64,000 nt of DNA, taken from Streptomyces canus. Lineage in GTDB: Bacteria > Actinomycetota > Actinomycetes > Streptomycetales > Streptomycetaceae. The stretch spans positions 20,493-84,492 of the forward strand of contig NZ_CP107991.1 of the NCBI RefSeq assembly GCF_041435015.1, read 5' to 3'. Shown here piece by piece: positions 42,450 through 49,996 of this stretch. Numbering within the stretch: position 1 is the stretch's first letter; every line of letters starts with the position of its first letter. Below the pieces are notes generated by a model. That model had not been told where the DNA came from. It worked only from the letters and a program-made list of their open reading frames with translations, and did no database searches. The translations under genes were made by a program, and so were the position numbers.

Positions 42450-43301
42450 ATGGAATTCAAGACAGTAGGCGTGGTCGGTGCCGGCGTCATGGGCGTCGGT
42501 GTCGCGCAGAACCTCGCACAGACCGGTCACCAGGCCGTGCTGGTGGACATCTCCGACGAGGTCCTCGACAACGCGCGGCAGGAGCTGCGCAACAGTCTGC
42601 GCGCGTTCGCCCTCTTCAACAGGAACTCGGGGGTCGACCCGGAGGCGGTGTTCGAGAAGATCGAGTTCACCACCGACTACGAGAGGCTCGCCGGAGCCGA
42701 TTTCGTCGTCGAGAACGTCACCGAGGACTGGAGCATCAAGCAGAAGGTCTACGCGGACCTCGATCGCATCTGCCGTCCCGACGTGACGTTCGCGGTCAAC
42801 ACCTCAGCGATCTCGATCACCCGCGTCGCATCGGTCACGAAGCGACCGCGGCAGATCGTCGGCATGCACTTCATGAACCCCGTGCCGATGAAACCGATGG
42901 TCGAGGTGATCCGTGGTCACCACACCACGCCCGAGACCATCGACACAGCCCGCCGCTTCCTCGCCGGGATGGGCAAGGAGTGCATCGTCGTCGAGGACGT
43001 CCCGGGCTTCGTCTCCAACCGCGTCCTGATGCTCACCATCAACGAGGCCGCGTTCCTCGTGCAGGACGGCGTGGCCCCCGCCGCCGATGTCGACCGCATC
43101 TTCAAGACGTGTTTCGACCACCGGATGGGCCCGCTGGAGACTGCCGACCTCATCGGGCTCGACACCATTCTGAAGTCCGTCGAGGTGCTCTACGAGAGCT
43201 TCAACGACAGCAAGTACAGGCCGGCCCCACTGCTCAAGAAGATGGTGGCCGCAGGGCTCCTGGGACGAAAGAGCGGCGAAGGCTTCCACAAGTACCGCTG
43301 A
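42450..43301 (+). CDS. FkbK-like 3-hydroxyacyl-ACP dehydrogenase
   Basis: 283 residues. The Rossmann motif is VGVVGAGVMGVGVAQNLAQTGHQAVLVD (GxGxxG). NTSAISITRVASVTKRP and QIVGMHFMNPVPMKPMVEVI hold the catalytic His and Asn context of the 3-hydroxybutyryl-CoA dehydrogenase family. DVPGFVSNRVLM and HRMGPLETADLIGLDT are the C-terminal helical domain. In methoxymalonyl-ACP pathways this enzyme oxidises the primary alcohol of glyceryl-ACP to the semialdehyde. It follows the fusion gene by 17 bp. Confidence 0.92.
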   Translation: MEFKTVGVVGAGVMGVGVAQNLAQTGHQAVLVDISDEVLDNARQELRNSLRAFALFNRNSGVDPEAVFEKIEFTTDYERLAGADFVVENVTEDWSIKQKVYADLDRICRPDVTFAVNTSAISITRVASVTKRPRQIVGMHFMNPVPMKPMVEVIRGHHTTPETIDTARRFLAGMGKECIVVEDVPGFVSNRVLMLTINEAAFLVQDGVAPAADVDRIFKTCFDHRMGPLETADLIGLDTILKSVEVLYESFNDSKYRPAPLLKKMVAAGLLGRKSGEGFHKYR

Positions 43302-43351
43302 ATCCCTGGTACTCCACCCCGACGGACCGCAGACAACAGGACGGAAGAGAA

Positions 43352-43606
43352 ATGGCCACGAACAACAAGGAAAAGATCGCGGATTATCTCTCCCGGTTTT
43401 TCCCGGTGCACGACCTTAAAGACGAGGACGACATCTTCGAGCTCGGATTCGTCAGCTCGATGTTCGCCATGCAGCTGGTCTCCTTCGTCGAGCATGAATT
43501 CGCCATCGAGATCGACAACGACGATCTAGATTTCGACAATTTCCGCTCCGTCAAGGCGCTCGACGAATTCGTCGCGCGCAAGCTGTCCACCGCCGTAGCG
43601 CATTAG
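43352..43606 (+). CDS. FkbJ-like discrete acyl carrier protein
   Basis: 84 residues. DIFELGFVSSMFAMQLVSFVEHEF carries the carrier motif. By analogy with FkbJ/Asm14-type ACPs, which show GFVNS, the pantetheine site is Ser36, with Ser35 in place of the usual Asp or Asn. The rest is acidic and helical, as expected. It is the carrier on which the hydroxy/methoxymalonyl unit is built. The fusion protein upstream has an ACP of its own, so the cluster has two carriers for one pathway. Confidence 0.92.
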   Translation: MATNNKEKIADYLSRFFPVHDLKDEDDIFELGFVSSMFAMQLVSFVEHEFAIEIDNDDLDFDNFRSVKALDEFVARKLSTAVAH

Positions 43607-43631
43607 TACGAGAGAGCGGAGACGTCGTCCC

Positions 43632-44816
43632 ATGAGTAGCGCGCTGACCCCGGCACAGGCGCGGGCGCAGAAGGAGTTCCGCGCCTTCGCCGAACGTCAC
43701 ATCGCTCCGTATGCCGACGAGTACCACCGGGCCCAGCGCACACCGCCGGAGGCCGTCAAGCAGCTCGCCGCCGAGGGCCTGCTCGGCCTCTCGGTCCCCG
43801 AGGAGTACGGCGGCGGCGGCTGCGACGCGGTGACGCTCGGGCTGCTGGCCGGGGAGCTCGGCCGCGCCTGCTCCTCGCTGCGCAGCCTGCTGACCGTGCA
43901 CACGATGGTGGCGCACGCGATCGTCCGCTGGGGCAGCCGCTCCCTCAAGGAGTACTGGCTGCCCCGGCTGGCCCGCGGCGAGAGCATCGGTGCCCTGGCT
44001 GTGTCCGAGCCGGACGTCGGCAGCGACGCGGGGAGCGTGACCTCGCGCCTTACTCGGGACGGCGACGACTGGGTGCTTGACGGCCACAAGAAGTGGACGA
44101 CGTACGGCGAGACCGCCGACGTCTACCTCGTGGTCGGCCGCTCGGAGGAGGGGCCCACGGCCGTGCTTGTCGAGCGCGGCACCGAGGGGCTGCGCACCGA
44201 GCTGATCGAAGACCTGATCGGCATCCGGGCGTCGATGACGGCGAACGTGTACTTCGACGGGTGCCGGGTGCCGGGCGGGAACCTGCTCGCCCGGCCCGGC
44301 CTCGGCGTCTCCCACGTGGTCGGCGCCGCTCTCGACCTCGGCCGGTACACGGTGGGGTGGGGTTGCGTCGGCATCCTCGACGCCTGCGTGGAGGCGAGTG
44401 TCGACTACGCCGCCGAGCGGCACCAGTTCGGCTCGGCGATCAAGGACCACCAGCTGGTCAGGCGGCTCATCACCAACATGTACACGGACGCGCGCGCCGC
44501 GCGGCTCCTGTGTCTGGAGGCCGGCCGGCTGCGAGATCGGCGCGACCCCGGCGCACTGGCCGGGACCTCGACAGCGAAGTACTTCGCGTCGTCGGCGGCC
44601 ACCCGGGCCGCGGCCGACGCTGTGCAGATCCACGGCGCCAACGGGTGCAGCTCCGACTTCCCCGTCCAGCGCTATCTCGGCGACTCCAGGGTGATGGAGA
44701 TCATCGAGGGAAGTTCCCAGATCCATCAAGTAGGGCTTGCCGAGTACGCGTTCCAGGAGCGCGCGCTCGAACGCCGCGGTGCGACCGGTGCGAAGAGCGG
44801 GAGTGAAGGACGATGA
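43632..44816 (+). CDS. FkbI-like acyl-CoA/acyl-ACP dehydrogenase
   Basis: 394 residues, full length. ALAVSEPDVGSDAGSVTSRL and WVLDGHKKWTTYGETADVYLVV form the FAD/substrate strands, ERHQFGSAIKDHQLV lies in the C-terminal helical domain, and catalytic Glu is in SRVMEIIEGSSQIH. In the methoxymalonyl-ACP pathway it oxidises the unit bound to the discrete ACP. Its stop overlaps the FkbH-like start as ATGA. Confidence 0.93.
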   Translation: MSSALTPAQARAQKEFRAFAERHIAPYADEYHRAQRTPPEAVKQLAAEGLLGLSVPEEYGGGGCDAVTLGLLAGELGRACSSLRSLLTVHTMVAHAIVRWGSRSLKEYWLPRLARGESIGALAVSEPDVGSDAGSVTSRLTRDGDDWVLDGHKKWTTYGETADVYLVVGRSEEGPTAVLVERGTEGLRTELIEDLIGIRASMTANVYFDGCRVPGGNLLARPGLGVSHVVGAALDLGRYTVGWGCVGILDACVEASVDYAAERHQFGSAIKDHQLVRRLITNMYTDARAARLLCLEAGRLRDRRDPGALAGTSTAKYFASSAATRAAADAVQIHGANGCSSDFPVQRYLGDSRVMEIIEGSSQIHQVGLAEYAFQERALERRGATGAKSGSEGR

Positions 44817-45838
44817 CGACCGTCAAGTGTGTGGTGTGGGACCTCGACAACACCGTCTGGGACGGAGTGCTGCTGGAGGACGGGGACGTGAAGCTGCGGC
44901 CCGGGGTCGTGGAGGTGATCCGCACCCTGGACGGGCGCGGCATCCTGCACTCCATAGCCAGCCGCAACGACCACGACGCCGCCATGGCCAAACTGGAGGA
45001 GTTCGGCATCGCCGAGTACTTCCTCTACCCCCAGATCACCTGGGACAACAAGTCGGACTCCATCCGGGTGATCGCCGAGACGATCAACATCGGGATCGAC
45101 ACGCTGGCCTTCGTGGACGACCAGCCCTTCGAACGCGACGAGGTCTCCTACGCGCACCCGCAGGTGCTGTGCGTCGACGCCCTGGACGCCGAGCGCCTCC
45201 CCGATCTGCCCCGGATGCAGCCGCGGTTCGTCACCGAGGACTCCCGTGAGCGCCGGCACCTCTACCGGGCCGACGCCCAGCGCAACCAGGCCGAGGAGTC
45301 GCACCAGGGCACCAACGAAGAGTTCCTGGCCTCGCTGGGGATGCGCTTCGTCATCTCCCCGGCCGAGGAGCGTGACCTCCAGCGCGCCGAGGAGCTGACG
45401 GTCCGCACCAACCAGCTCAACGCGACCGGGTACACCTACTCGTACGACGAGTTGAACGCATTCCGCCAGTCACCCGACCACGACCTGCTGGTCGCTGGAC
45501 TGGAGGACACCTACGGCACCTACGGGAAGATCGGCCTCGCGCTCGTGGAGCGGCGGAGCGACGTCTGGACGGTGAAGCTGCTGCTGATGTCCTGCCGCGT
45601 GATGTCCCGTGGCGTGGGCTCCGCACTGCTCGTCCACCTCATCCGCCGGGCCGCCGAGGCCGGGGTGCGGCTGCGCGCCGAATTCGTTCCGACCGACCGC
45701 AACCGGACGATGTACGTCACGTACAAGTTCGCCGGGTTCCGGGAGCAGGCGAAGAACGGCGAGGTCTCCGTCCTGGAGCACGACGGCGCCCGCGTCCCCC
45801 AGTTCCCGCCGTACATGGAGGTCGTGCTCGAGGACTGA
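44813..45838 (+). CDS. FkbH-like glyceryl-ACP forming HAD protein
   Basis: 341 residues. The HAD motif VVWDLDNTVWDGVL (DxDxT) is at the N-terminus, IASRNDHDAAMAKL is motif II, and LAFVDDQPFERDEVSY is motif IV. The C-terminal third (SCRVMSRGVGSALLVHLIRRAAEAG) looks GNAT-like, as in all FkbH proteins. The family takes 1,3-bisphosphoglycerate, dephosphorylates it and loads glycerate onto the ACP, the first step of methoxymalonyl-ACP synthesis. Last gene of the coupled set. Confidence 0.94.
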   Translation: MTTVKCVVWDLDNTVWDGVLLEDGDVKLRPGVVEVIRTLDGRGILHSIASRNDHDAAMAKLEEFGIAEYFLYPQITWDNKSDSIRVIAETINIGIDTLAFVDDQPFERDEVSYAHPQVLCVDALDAERLPDLPRMQPRFVTEDSRERRHLYRADAQRNQAEESHQGTNEEFLASLGMRFVISPAEERDLQRAEELTVRTNQLNATGYTYSYDELNAFRQSPDHDLLVAGLEDTYGTYGKIGLALVERRSDVWTVKLLLMSCRVMSRGVGSALLVHLIRRAAEAGVRLRAEFVPTDRNRTMYVTYKFAGFREQAKNGEVSVLEHDGARVPQFPPYMEVVLED

Positions 45839-45865
45839 CCGCCCGCCTGCGCGCCGTCCCGACGG

Positions 45866-45900
45866 GGCCGACTCTTCCTGGACAGCGTTTTGAGTCGGCC
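45866..45900 (+). terminator. Hairpin after FkbH-like gene
   Basis: GGCCGACTC and GAGTCGGCC pair perfectly over a 17-base loop that includes GTTTT. It lies between the FkbH-like gene and the next gene. Probable terminator of the alkoxymalonyl operon. Confidence 0.5.
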
Positions 45901-45949
45901 TCCAGGGCCCTGCCCAATACTGGCCGGGCAGCCAACGGGGAGGAAGCAG

Positions 45950-46585
45950 ATGGTGACGCAGACACTGTGCGAAGCGGCCGATTGCCGCCGGAACCAGCAG
46001 TCCGGGAAGCTCGAACCACGTGTCGCGGCCCCGGGGCAGCGGCTCTGCACGCACTGCCGGAGCAGGCTGAGGGAAGACCTCACCAGCCTGCCCGGGCTGT
46101 ACGACAGCTGTGAGGACGCGCTCACACCGACGATCCCGGCCCTCACGGAGCGCGTCACCTCCGGACGTTCCCGGCAGGGCATCAAGCTCAACGAGGCCGC
46201 CCTGCAGGCCCGCGCCGACATGCTGCCGGTGCTCGCCTCATGGGCCGGAGTGATCATTTCCGAGCGCGGTGTGGCCGGGCCGCGGCAGCGCGAGGCGCGG
46301 CCCCTGACCGCCTTCCTCCGGCTCCACCTCGACTGGCTGGCCGCCCATCCGGCCGCCGCGGAGTGCGCGGGCGAGATCCGCCGGGTCGCCAACATCGCCC
46401 GCTCCGCCATCAGGCCGATGCCCGTCGTCCAGCGCGACCTGGGCCCGTGCCCCATGAGCGACTGCACGGAGCACGTGCGGGTGTCCGTGCGCGACGACGC
46501 CGGCCCGACGCACACGGTGCGCTGCGTGGCCGGCCACGCCGTGCCGCCCAGCCAGTGGCTGATGCTGAGCGCAACGAGCGCCTGA
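45950..46585 (+). CDS. Cys-rich conserved hypothetical protein of biosynthetic clusters
   Basis: 211 residues from ATG 45950, with GGGGAGG 7 bases upstream. The N-terminus has TLCEAADCRRNQQ and LCTHCRSRL, and the C-terminus GPCPMSDCTEHV with VRCVAGH; these cysteines and histidines could hold one or two zinc ions. The middle part is helical (LTAFLRLHLDWLAAHP). Similar proteins, paired with a small MerR/BldC-like protein, occur in many Streptomyces biosynthetic and mobile loci (an OvmZ-like name is my recollection, not verified). A regulatory or nucleic-acid-binding role is inferred from the pairing only. Confidence 0.7.
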   Translation: MVTQTLCEAADCRRNQQSGKLEPRVAAPGQRLCTHCRSRLREDLTSLPGLYDSCEDALTPTIPALTERVTSGRSRQGIKLNEAALQARADMLPVLASWAGVIISERGVAGPRQREARPLTAFLRLHLDWLAAHPAAAECAGEIRRVANIARSAIRPMPVVQRDLGPCPMSDCTEHVRVSVRDDAGPTHTVRCVAGHAVPPSQWLMLSATSA

Positions 46586-46637
46586 GCCCGGCTCAGATGC
46601 CCCACCCGACCAATCCAGGCGTCCACGGAAGGCAACC

Positions 46638-46835
46638 ATGACCGCAGTCGACAACCCGCGCGCGCGTACGATCCCCACCCAGCTGGCCGCCATGGCCGCC
46701 GGCGTACCCGAGGCCACGATCCGCAAGTGGGCCAGCAGGGGCAAGCTCACCCGGTACGGGCGTCCCGGCCGTGCGGAGTACTCCCTGCAGGAACTGACCG
46801 CGCTGCTGGAGGCGAAGGCCGCGAGTTCGGCCTGA
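46638..46835 (+). CDS. Small BldC/MerR-like DNA-binding protein
   Basis: 65 residues. TQLAAMAAGVPEATIRKWASRGKLTRYGRPGRAEYSLQELTALLEAK is a complete winged helix-turn-helix of the BldC/MerR type, without an effector domain. It follows the Cys-rich gene by 52 bp and lies directly before a strong terminator. It may act with the Cys-rich protein as a two-part regulator of the cluster. Confidence 0.8.
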   Translation: MTAVDNPRARTIPTQLAAMAAGVPEATIRKWASRGKLTRYGRPGRAEYSLQELTALLEAKAASSA

Positions 46836-46889
46836 GCACGTCCGCCCCACGGGACGGACCCCACCACCTGGCGCCGAACGCGCGCCGCC

Positions 46890-46934
46890 GCCGCTGCTTC
46901 CGGAAGACCCGTCTTCCGGAAGCAGCGGCTTTTT
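46890..46934. terminator. Bidirectional terminator between convergent operons
   Basis: GCCGCTGCTTCCGGAAGAC and GTCTTCCGGAAGCAGCGGC form a perfect 19-bp stem with a 2-base centre, followed by TTTTT on the plus strand. It separates the rightward genes from the leftward P450, whose stop begins at 46936. Confidence 0.9.
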
Positions 46935-48154
46935 CACCAGGTGACCGGTAGCCGGTGGACGCCGTAGATGCCCATGTCGCTGCGGAGCGGAACCTCGGAG
47001 GCCGGAATCGCGAGCCGCAGGTCCGGGAACTCGCGCAGGAGGCCGGTGAAGCCGATCCGCATCTCGATCCGGGCGAGCTGCTGACCCAGGCACTGGTGGA
47101 TGCCGTGACCGAACGCCAGGTGGCCTCCGGCGTTGCGAGTGATGTCCAGGTCCTCGGAGGCGCCGAACTTCTTGGGGTCCCGGTTGGCGGCGGCCATCGA
47201 CACCGTGACGGTCTCTCCCGCCCTGATCAGGCGGCCGCCGACCTCGACGTCCTCCAGGGCGGCGCGGATCAGCCCGACGTGCATGATGCTGAGGTAGCGC
47301 AGCAGCTCCTCGACCGCTCCGTCGACGAGCTCCGGCTTCTCGCGCAGCAGCCGGAACTGGTCCGGGTGGCGCAGCAGCGCGAACGTGCCCAGCGAGAGCA
47401 TGTTGGCCGTGGTCTCGTGGCCGGCGACCAGCAGCAGCAGAGCGACGCCGATCAGCTCCACGTCGCTCAGGTCACTCTCCGCGGCCAGGCTGGAAAGCAG
47501 GTCACCGGTCGGCTCGGCGCGCTTGCGCTGGAGCAGTTCACCCAGGTAGACGTGGAGCGCCCCGAACGCCTGTCCGACCTCCTCGGGGTTCTGGGCGAGT
47601 TCGAAGATCGCCGAGGAGTTCTTCTGGAAGAAATCGTGGTCTTCGTAGGGAACGCCGAGCAGCTCACAGATCATCAGGGAGGGGATCGGCAGCGCGAAGT
47701 CGGCGACGAGGTCGGCCCCCGGCCCCTTCTCCCGCATCATGGCGAGCTGCTGGTCGGTGATCTCCTGGACCCGGGCCTCCAGCTGCCTCATCCGCCGGAC
47801 GGTGAACTGGCCGGTGAGCAGCTTGCGGTACCGGGTGTGGTCCGGCGGGTCCATGAAGATGAACCCGCCGGGCATGGCCGCCTGCGGCTCCTGGTCGAGC
47901 ACCGGCGAGTGCTGCAGCTCACTGCGGGCGCTGAAGCGGGAATCGGTCAGGACCTGCTTGGCGAGCGCGTGCTCGGTGACGAGCCATCCCACCGTGCCGT
48001 CGGGATGGGCGAGCGGGCTGACGGGCTCCTGCTCGCGCAGGCGGGTCAGTTCGGCCGGCGGGGTGAAGGGACAGGTACGGGTCAGCGGCAGCGGCTGCGG
48101 CGTGCCCGCCGCTTCCGTTCCTTGCGCGTCGATCCGGGCGGCATCGATCGTCAT
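46934..48154 (-). CDS. Cytochrome P450 (second of two)
   Basis: 406 residues from ATG 48154, with GGAG 7 bases upstream; the longer open frame is not supported. Heme loop LAFGHGIHQCLGQQLARIE with Cys ligand, I-helix LLLLVAGHETTANML, and ExxR in VEELLRYLSI. FTPPAELTRLREQEPVSPL near the N-terminus is typical of CYP105-like enzymes that use a small ferredoxin. The ferredoxin gene lies next upstream, so the two probably form one oxidation system acting on the polyketide. Confidence 0.94.
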   Translation of the reverse strand: MTIDAARIDAQGTEAAGTPQPLPLTRTCPFTPPAELTRLREQEPVSPLAHPDGTVGWLVTEHALAKQVLTDSRFSARSELQHSPVLDQEPQAAMPGGFIFMDPPDHTRYRKLLTGQFTVRRMRQLEARVQEITDQQLAMMREKGPGADLVADFALPIPSLMICELLGVPYEDHDFFQKNSSAIFELAQNPEEVGQAFGALHVYLGELLQRKRAEPTGDLLSSLAAESDLSDVELIGVALLLLVAGHETTANMLSLGTFALLRHPDQFRLLREKPELVDGAVEELLRYLSIMHVGLIRAALEDVEVGGRLIRAGETVTVSMAAANRDPKKFGASEDLDITRNAGGHLAFGHGIHQCLGQQLARIEMRIGFTGLLREFPDLRLAIPASEVPLRSDMGIYGVHRLPVTW

Positions 48155-48210
48155 TCCGGTCTCCGATTTCGGGGAGTGGCCGTCGCCGTTATACGGAACG
48201 GTGGGAAAAC

Positions 48211-48254
48211 GCCGAGAGGGCCGCCCGGAACGAAACTCGGGCGGCCCTCTCGGC
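48211..48254 (-). terminator. Hairpin between ferredoxin and P450 genes
   Basis: GCCGAGAGGGCCGCCCG pairs perfectly with CGGGCGGCCCTCTCGGC over a 10-base loop; on the minus strand it is followed by GTTTT. It can end most transcripts after the ferredoxin gene, so the P450 may have its own promoter or receive read-through only. Confidence 0.7.
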
Positions 48255-48357
48255 AAGAACACTTTTCACTGGGTTCGGCAATTCGGGCTGGATGTGGACA
48301 CAGCCCTGCCGTTCGAAAAGTGTGACAGGAGCAGCCGCATCCGGTCAAGCGTCTTGC

Positions 48358-48555
48358 TCATTCACGCGCCCATGCCAGGGCACCCGCCGGGCAATTCGAG
48401 ATCGCGTCGAGAACCGCCTCCTCCTCATCTGCCGGAACGCTCGACCGCAGCAGCAGGACCTCCCCCGAATCCTCGCTCTGGTCGAACACGGTTTCCGCGG
48501 CCAGGACGCACTGACCCGATCCCACGCAGCGGTCGGGATCGACGGTGATCTGCAT
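48358..48555 (-). CDS. [3Fe-4S] ferredoxin
   Basis: 65 residues from ATG 48555, with GGAGG 9 bases upstream. RCVGSGQC (C10, C16) and NCPAGAL (C55) give the three cysteines of single-cluster [3Fe-4S] ferredoxins; the fourth position is Gly, as usual. Such proteins pass electrons to P450s, here most likely the enzyme encoded at 46934-48154. Too short and overlapped by longer frames to be picked by size alone. Confidence 0.93.
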   Translation of the reverse strand: MQITVDPDRCVGSGQCVLAAETVFDQSEDSGEVLLLRSSVPADEEEAVLDAISNCPAGALAWARE

Positions 48556-48596
48556 CTCGGGTTTCCTCCGTGACATCTGTCGGGTGATTTCCGTAT

Positions 48597-49961
48597 TCAG
48601 CGGGCGAGCGCGTCGACCAGGTCGGCATGACCGGGCCCCGTGGCGGCGGCAGGACGCCATCCTGTGCTCCACAGGTGACGCAGGCGCTCCCTGTTCTCCG
48701 GGGTGTCCAGCTCCTCCAGCGGCGCGAGCAGGTTCGCGCAGCGCTGGGCCGCCGACCACAGGACGGGATCCCGTTCCCCCGCGTCCATCAGCGTGAACAC
48801 GTTCACCGGAGGAACGCCGGCGCCCTGGGGGAGTGGCTGTCCAGCGAGAGCGGCCTGCCACAGACGGGTGCGGACGACGTCCGACTGGACCGAGTCGTCG
48901 AAGTACGGCCGGACCCAGGCGAGCGCCCCCGCGTTGACCTCCGCAGCGAGGCCGGGCAGGTCGTCCGGCTGCTCGGCGAACGCCGTGGCGAGCCGCACCG
49001 CCTGGTGCAGCGCCACGGAGGCACCGCGTCCGAACGCCGGGTCGGTCGTGCACAGCGCGTCGCCGAGGAGGAAATAGCCGGCCGGCGCATCCTCGGTAGG
49101 GCGGCGCAGCGTGTTGCGGAGTCCCGCCATGGGCGCCACATCGGTCAGCACCTCGCTGGCCCCCGGGCGCAGCCACGGCTCGAACTCCGCGAAGAGCGCC
49201 GCGACCTGGTCGAACCCCTCCGGCTCGCGCAGCGCCTTCAGTTCGTTGTCGTCCGGGAGCCTGCCGATGCCGATCGCGAACGTCCGGTTGTCGTGGTAAA
49301 AGAGCCCGGCACCGAAGCCGTCCCCCGCCACCATGGTGGTCACCCCGCGGGTCAGCGGGGGCCGCCGCACCCCGTCGCGCAGCCGGAAGAACCGCGTGTT
49401 GTAGACGACACCGCAGTCCACGTCCTGTTCCAGACCGGTGAAGTCGTCGCGGAACGGCGAGCGGCGGCCGGCGGCGTCGATGAGCACGTCCGTGTCGATG
49501 GAGCCGTCGCGGACCCGCACGGCGCGGATCCGTCCCTCCCGCACCTCGGCACGTCGCACCGAAGTGCCGTAGCGCATGTCGGCGGCGGGCTCCTTGCAAA
49601 GAGCCCGGTGCAGGGCCCACTCGACCACCGGTCGCCGGGCCGCCAGCACGGCGAGCTCGGGGTCCCCGCCGTCCGTTCCGGTCGGCGTCGCGACGCTCAC
49701 CTCCTCCACACCGTGCGCCAGCAGGTCCTCGTACACGTCCGGGAGGTGGGTGCGCAGGTCCTGCCGGAACAGCCCGAGGAAGGTGTGGAGCTGCCGCGTC
49801 TGCGGCGCTCCCGGGCGGTGCCACTCGACGATGTCGGCGAGGTCGGCGGGCGGGGCCTGGTCCCGTTCGAGCACGGTGACCCCGAAGCCTCGGCGTGCCA
49901 GCATCAGCGCCACCGACAGGCCGGCGATCCCGCCGCCCATCACCACGATCCGAGCGCGCAT
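48597..49961 (-). CDS. FAD-dependent monooxygenase
   Basis: 454 residues. The FAD-binding motif IVVMGGGIAGLSVALMLARRGFGVTVLERD (GxGxxG) is at the N-terminus, RRPVVEWALHRAL is the second nucleotide-contact region, DVLIDAAGRRSPFRD is the DG-like motif, and GYFLLGDALCTTDPAFGRGASVALHQAV is the GD motif with the ribityl-binding Asp. It resembles polyketide epoxidases and hydroxylases of this fold, so epoxidation or hydroxylation of the chain is likely. It follows the PKS by 35 bp on the same strand. Confidence 0.9.
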   Translation of the reverse strand: MRARIVVMGGGIAGLSVALMLARRGFGVTVLERDQAPPADLADIVEWHRPGAPQTRQLHTFLGLFRQDLRTHLPDVYEDLLAHGVEEVSVATPTGTDGGDPELAVLAARRPVVEWALHRALCKEPAADMRYGTSVRRAEVREGRIRAVRVRDGSIDTDVLIDAAGRRSPFRDDFTGLEQDVDCGVVYNTRFFRLRDGVRRPPLTRGVTTMVAGDGFGAGLFYHDNRTFAIGIGRLPDDNELKALREPEGFDQVAALFAEFEPWLRPGASEVLTDVAPMAGLRNTLRRPTEDAPAGYFLLGDALCTTDPAFGRGASVALHQAVRLATAFAEQPDDLPGLAAEVNAGALAWVRPYFDDSVQSDVVRTRLWQAALAGQPLPQGAGVPPVNVFTLMDAGERDPVLWSAAQRCANLLAPLEELDTPENRERLRHLWSTGWRPAAATGPGHADLVDALAR

Positions 49962-49996
49962 GGTCTTCTCCTCATTGATGTTTTGGGGCGGCCCGG

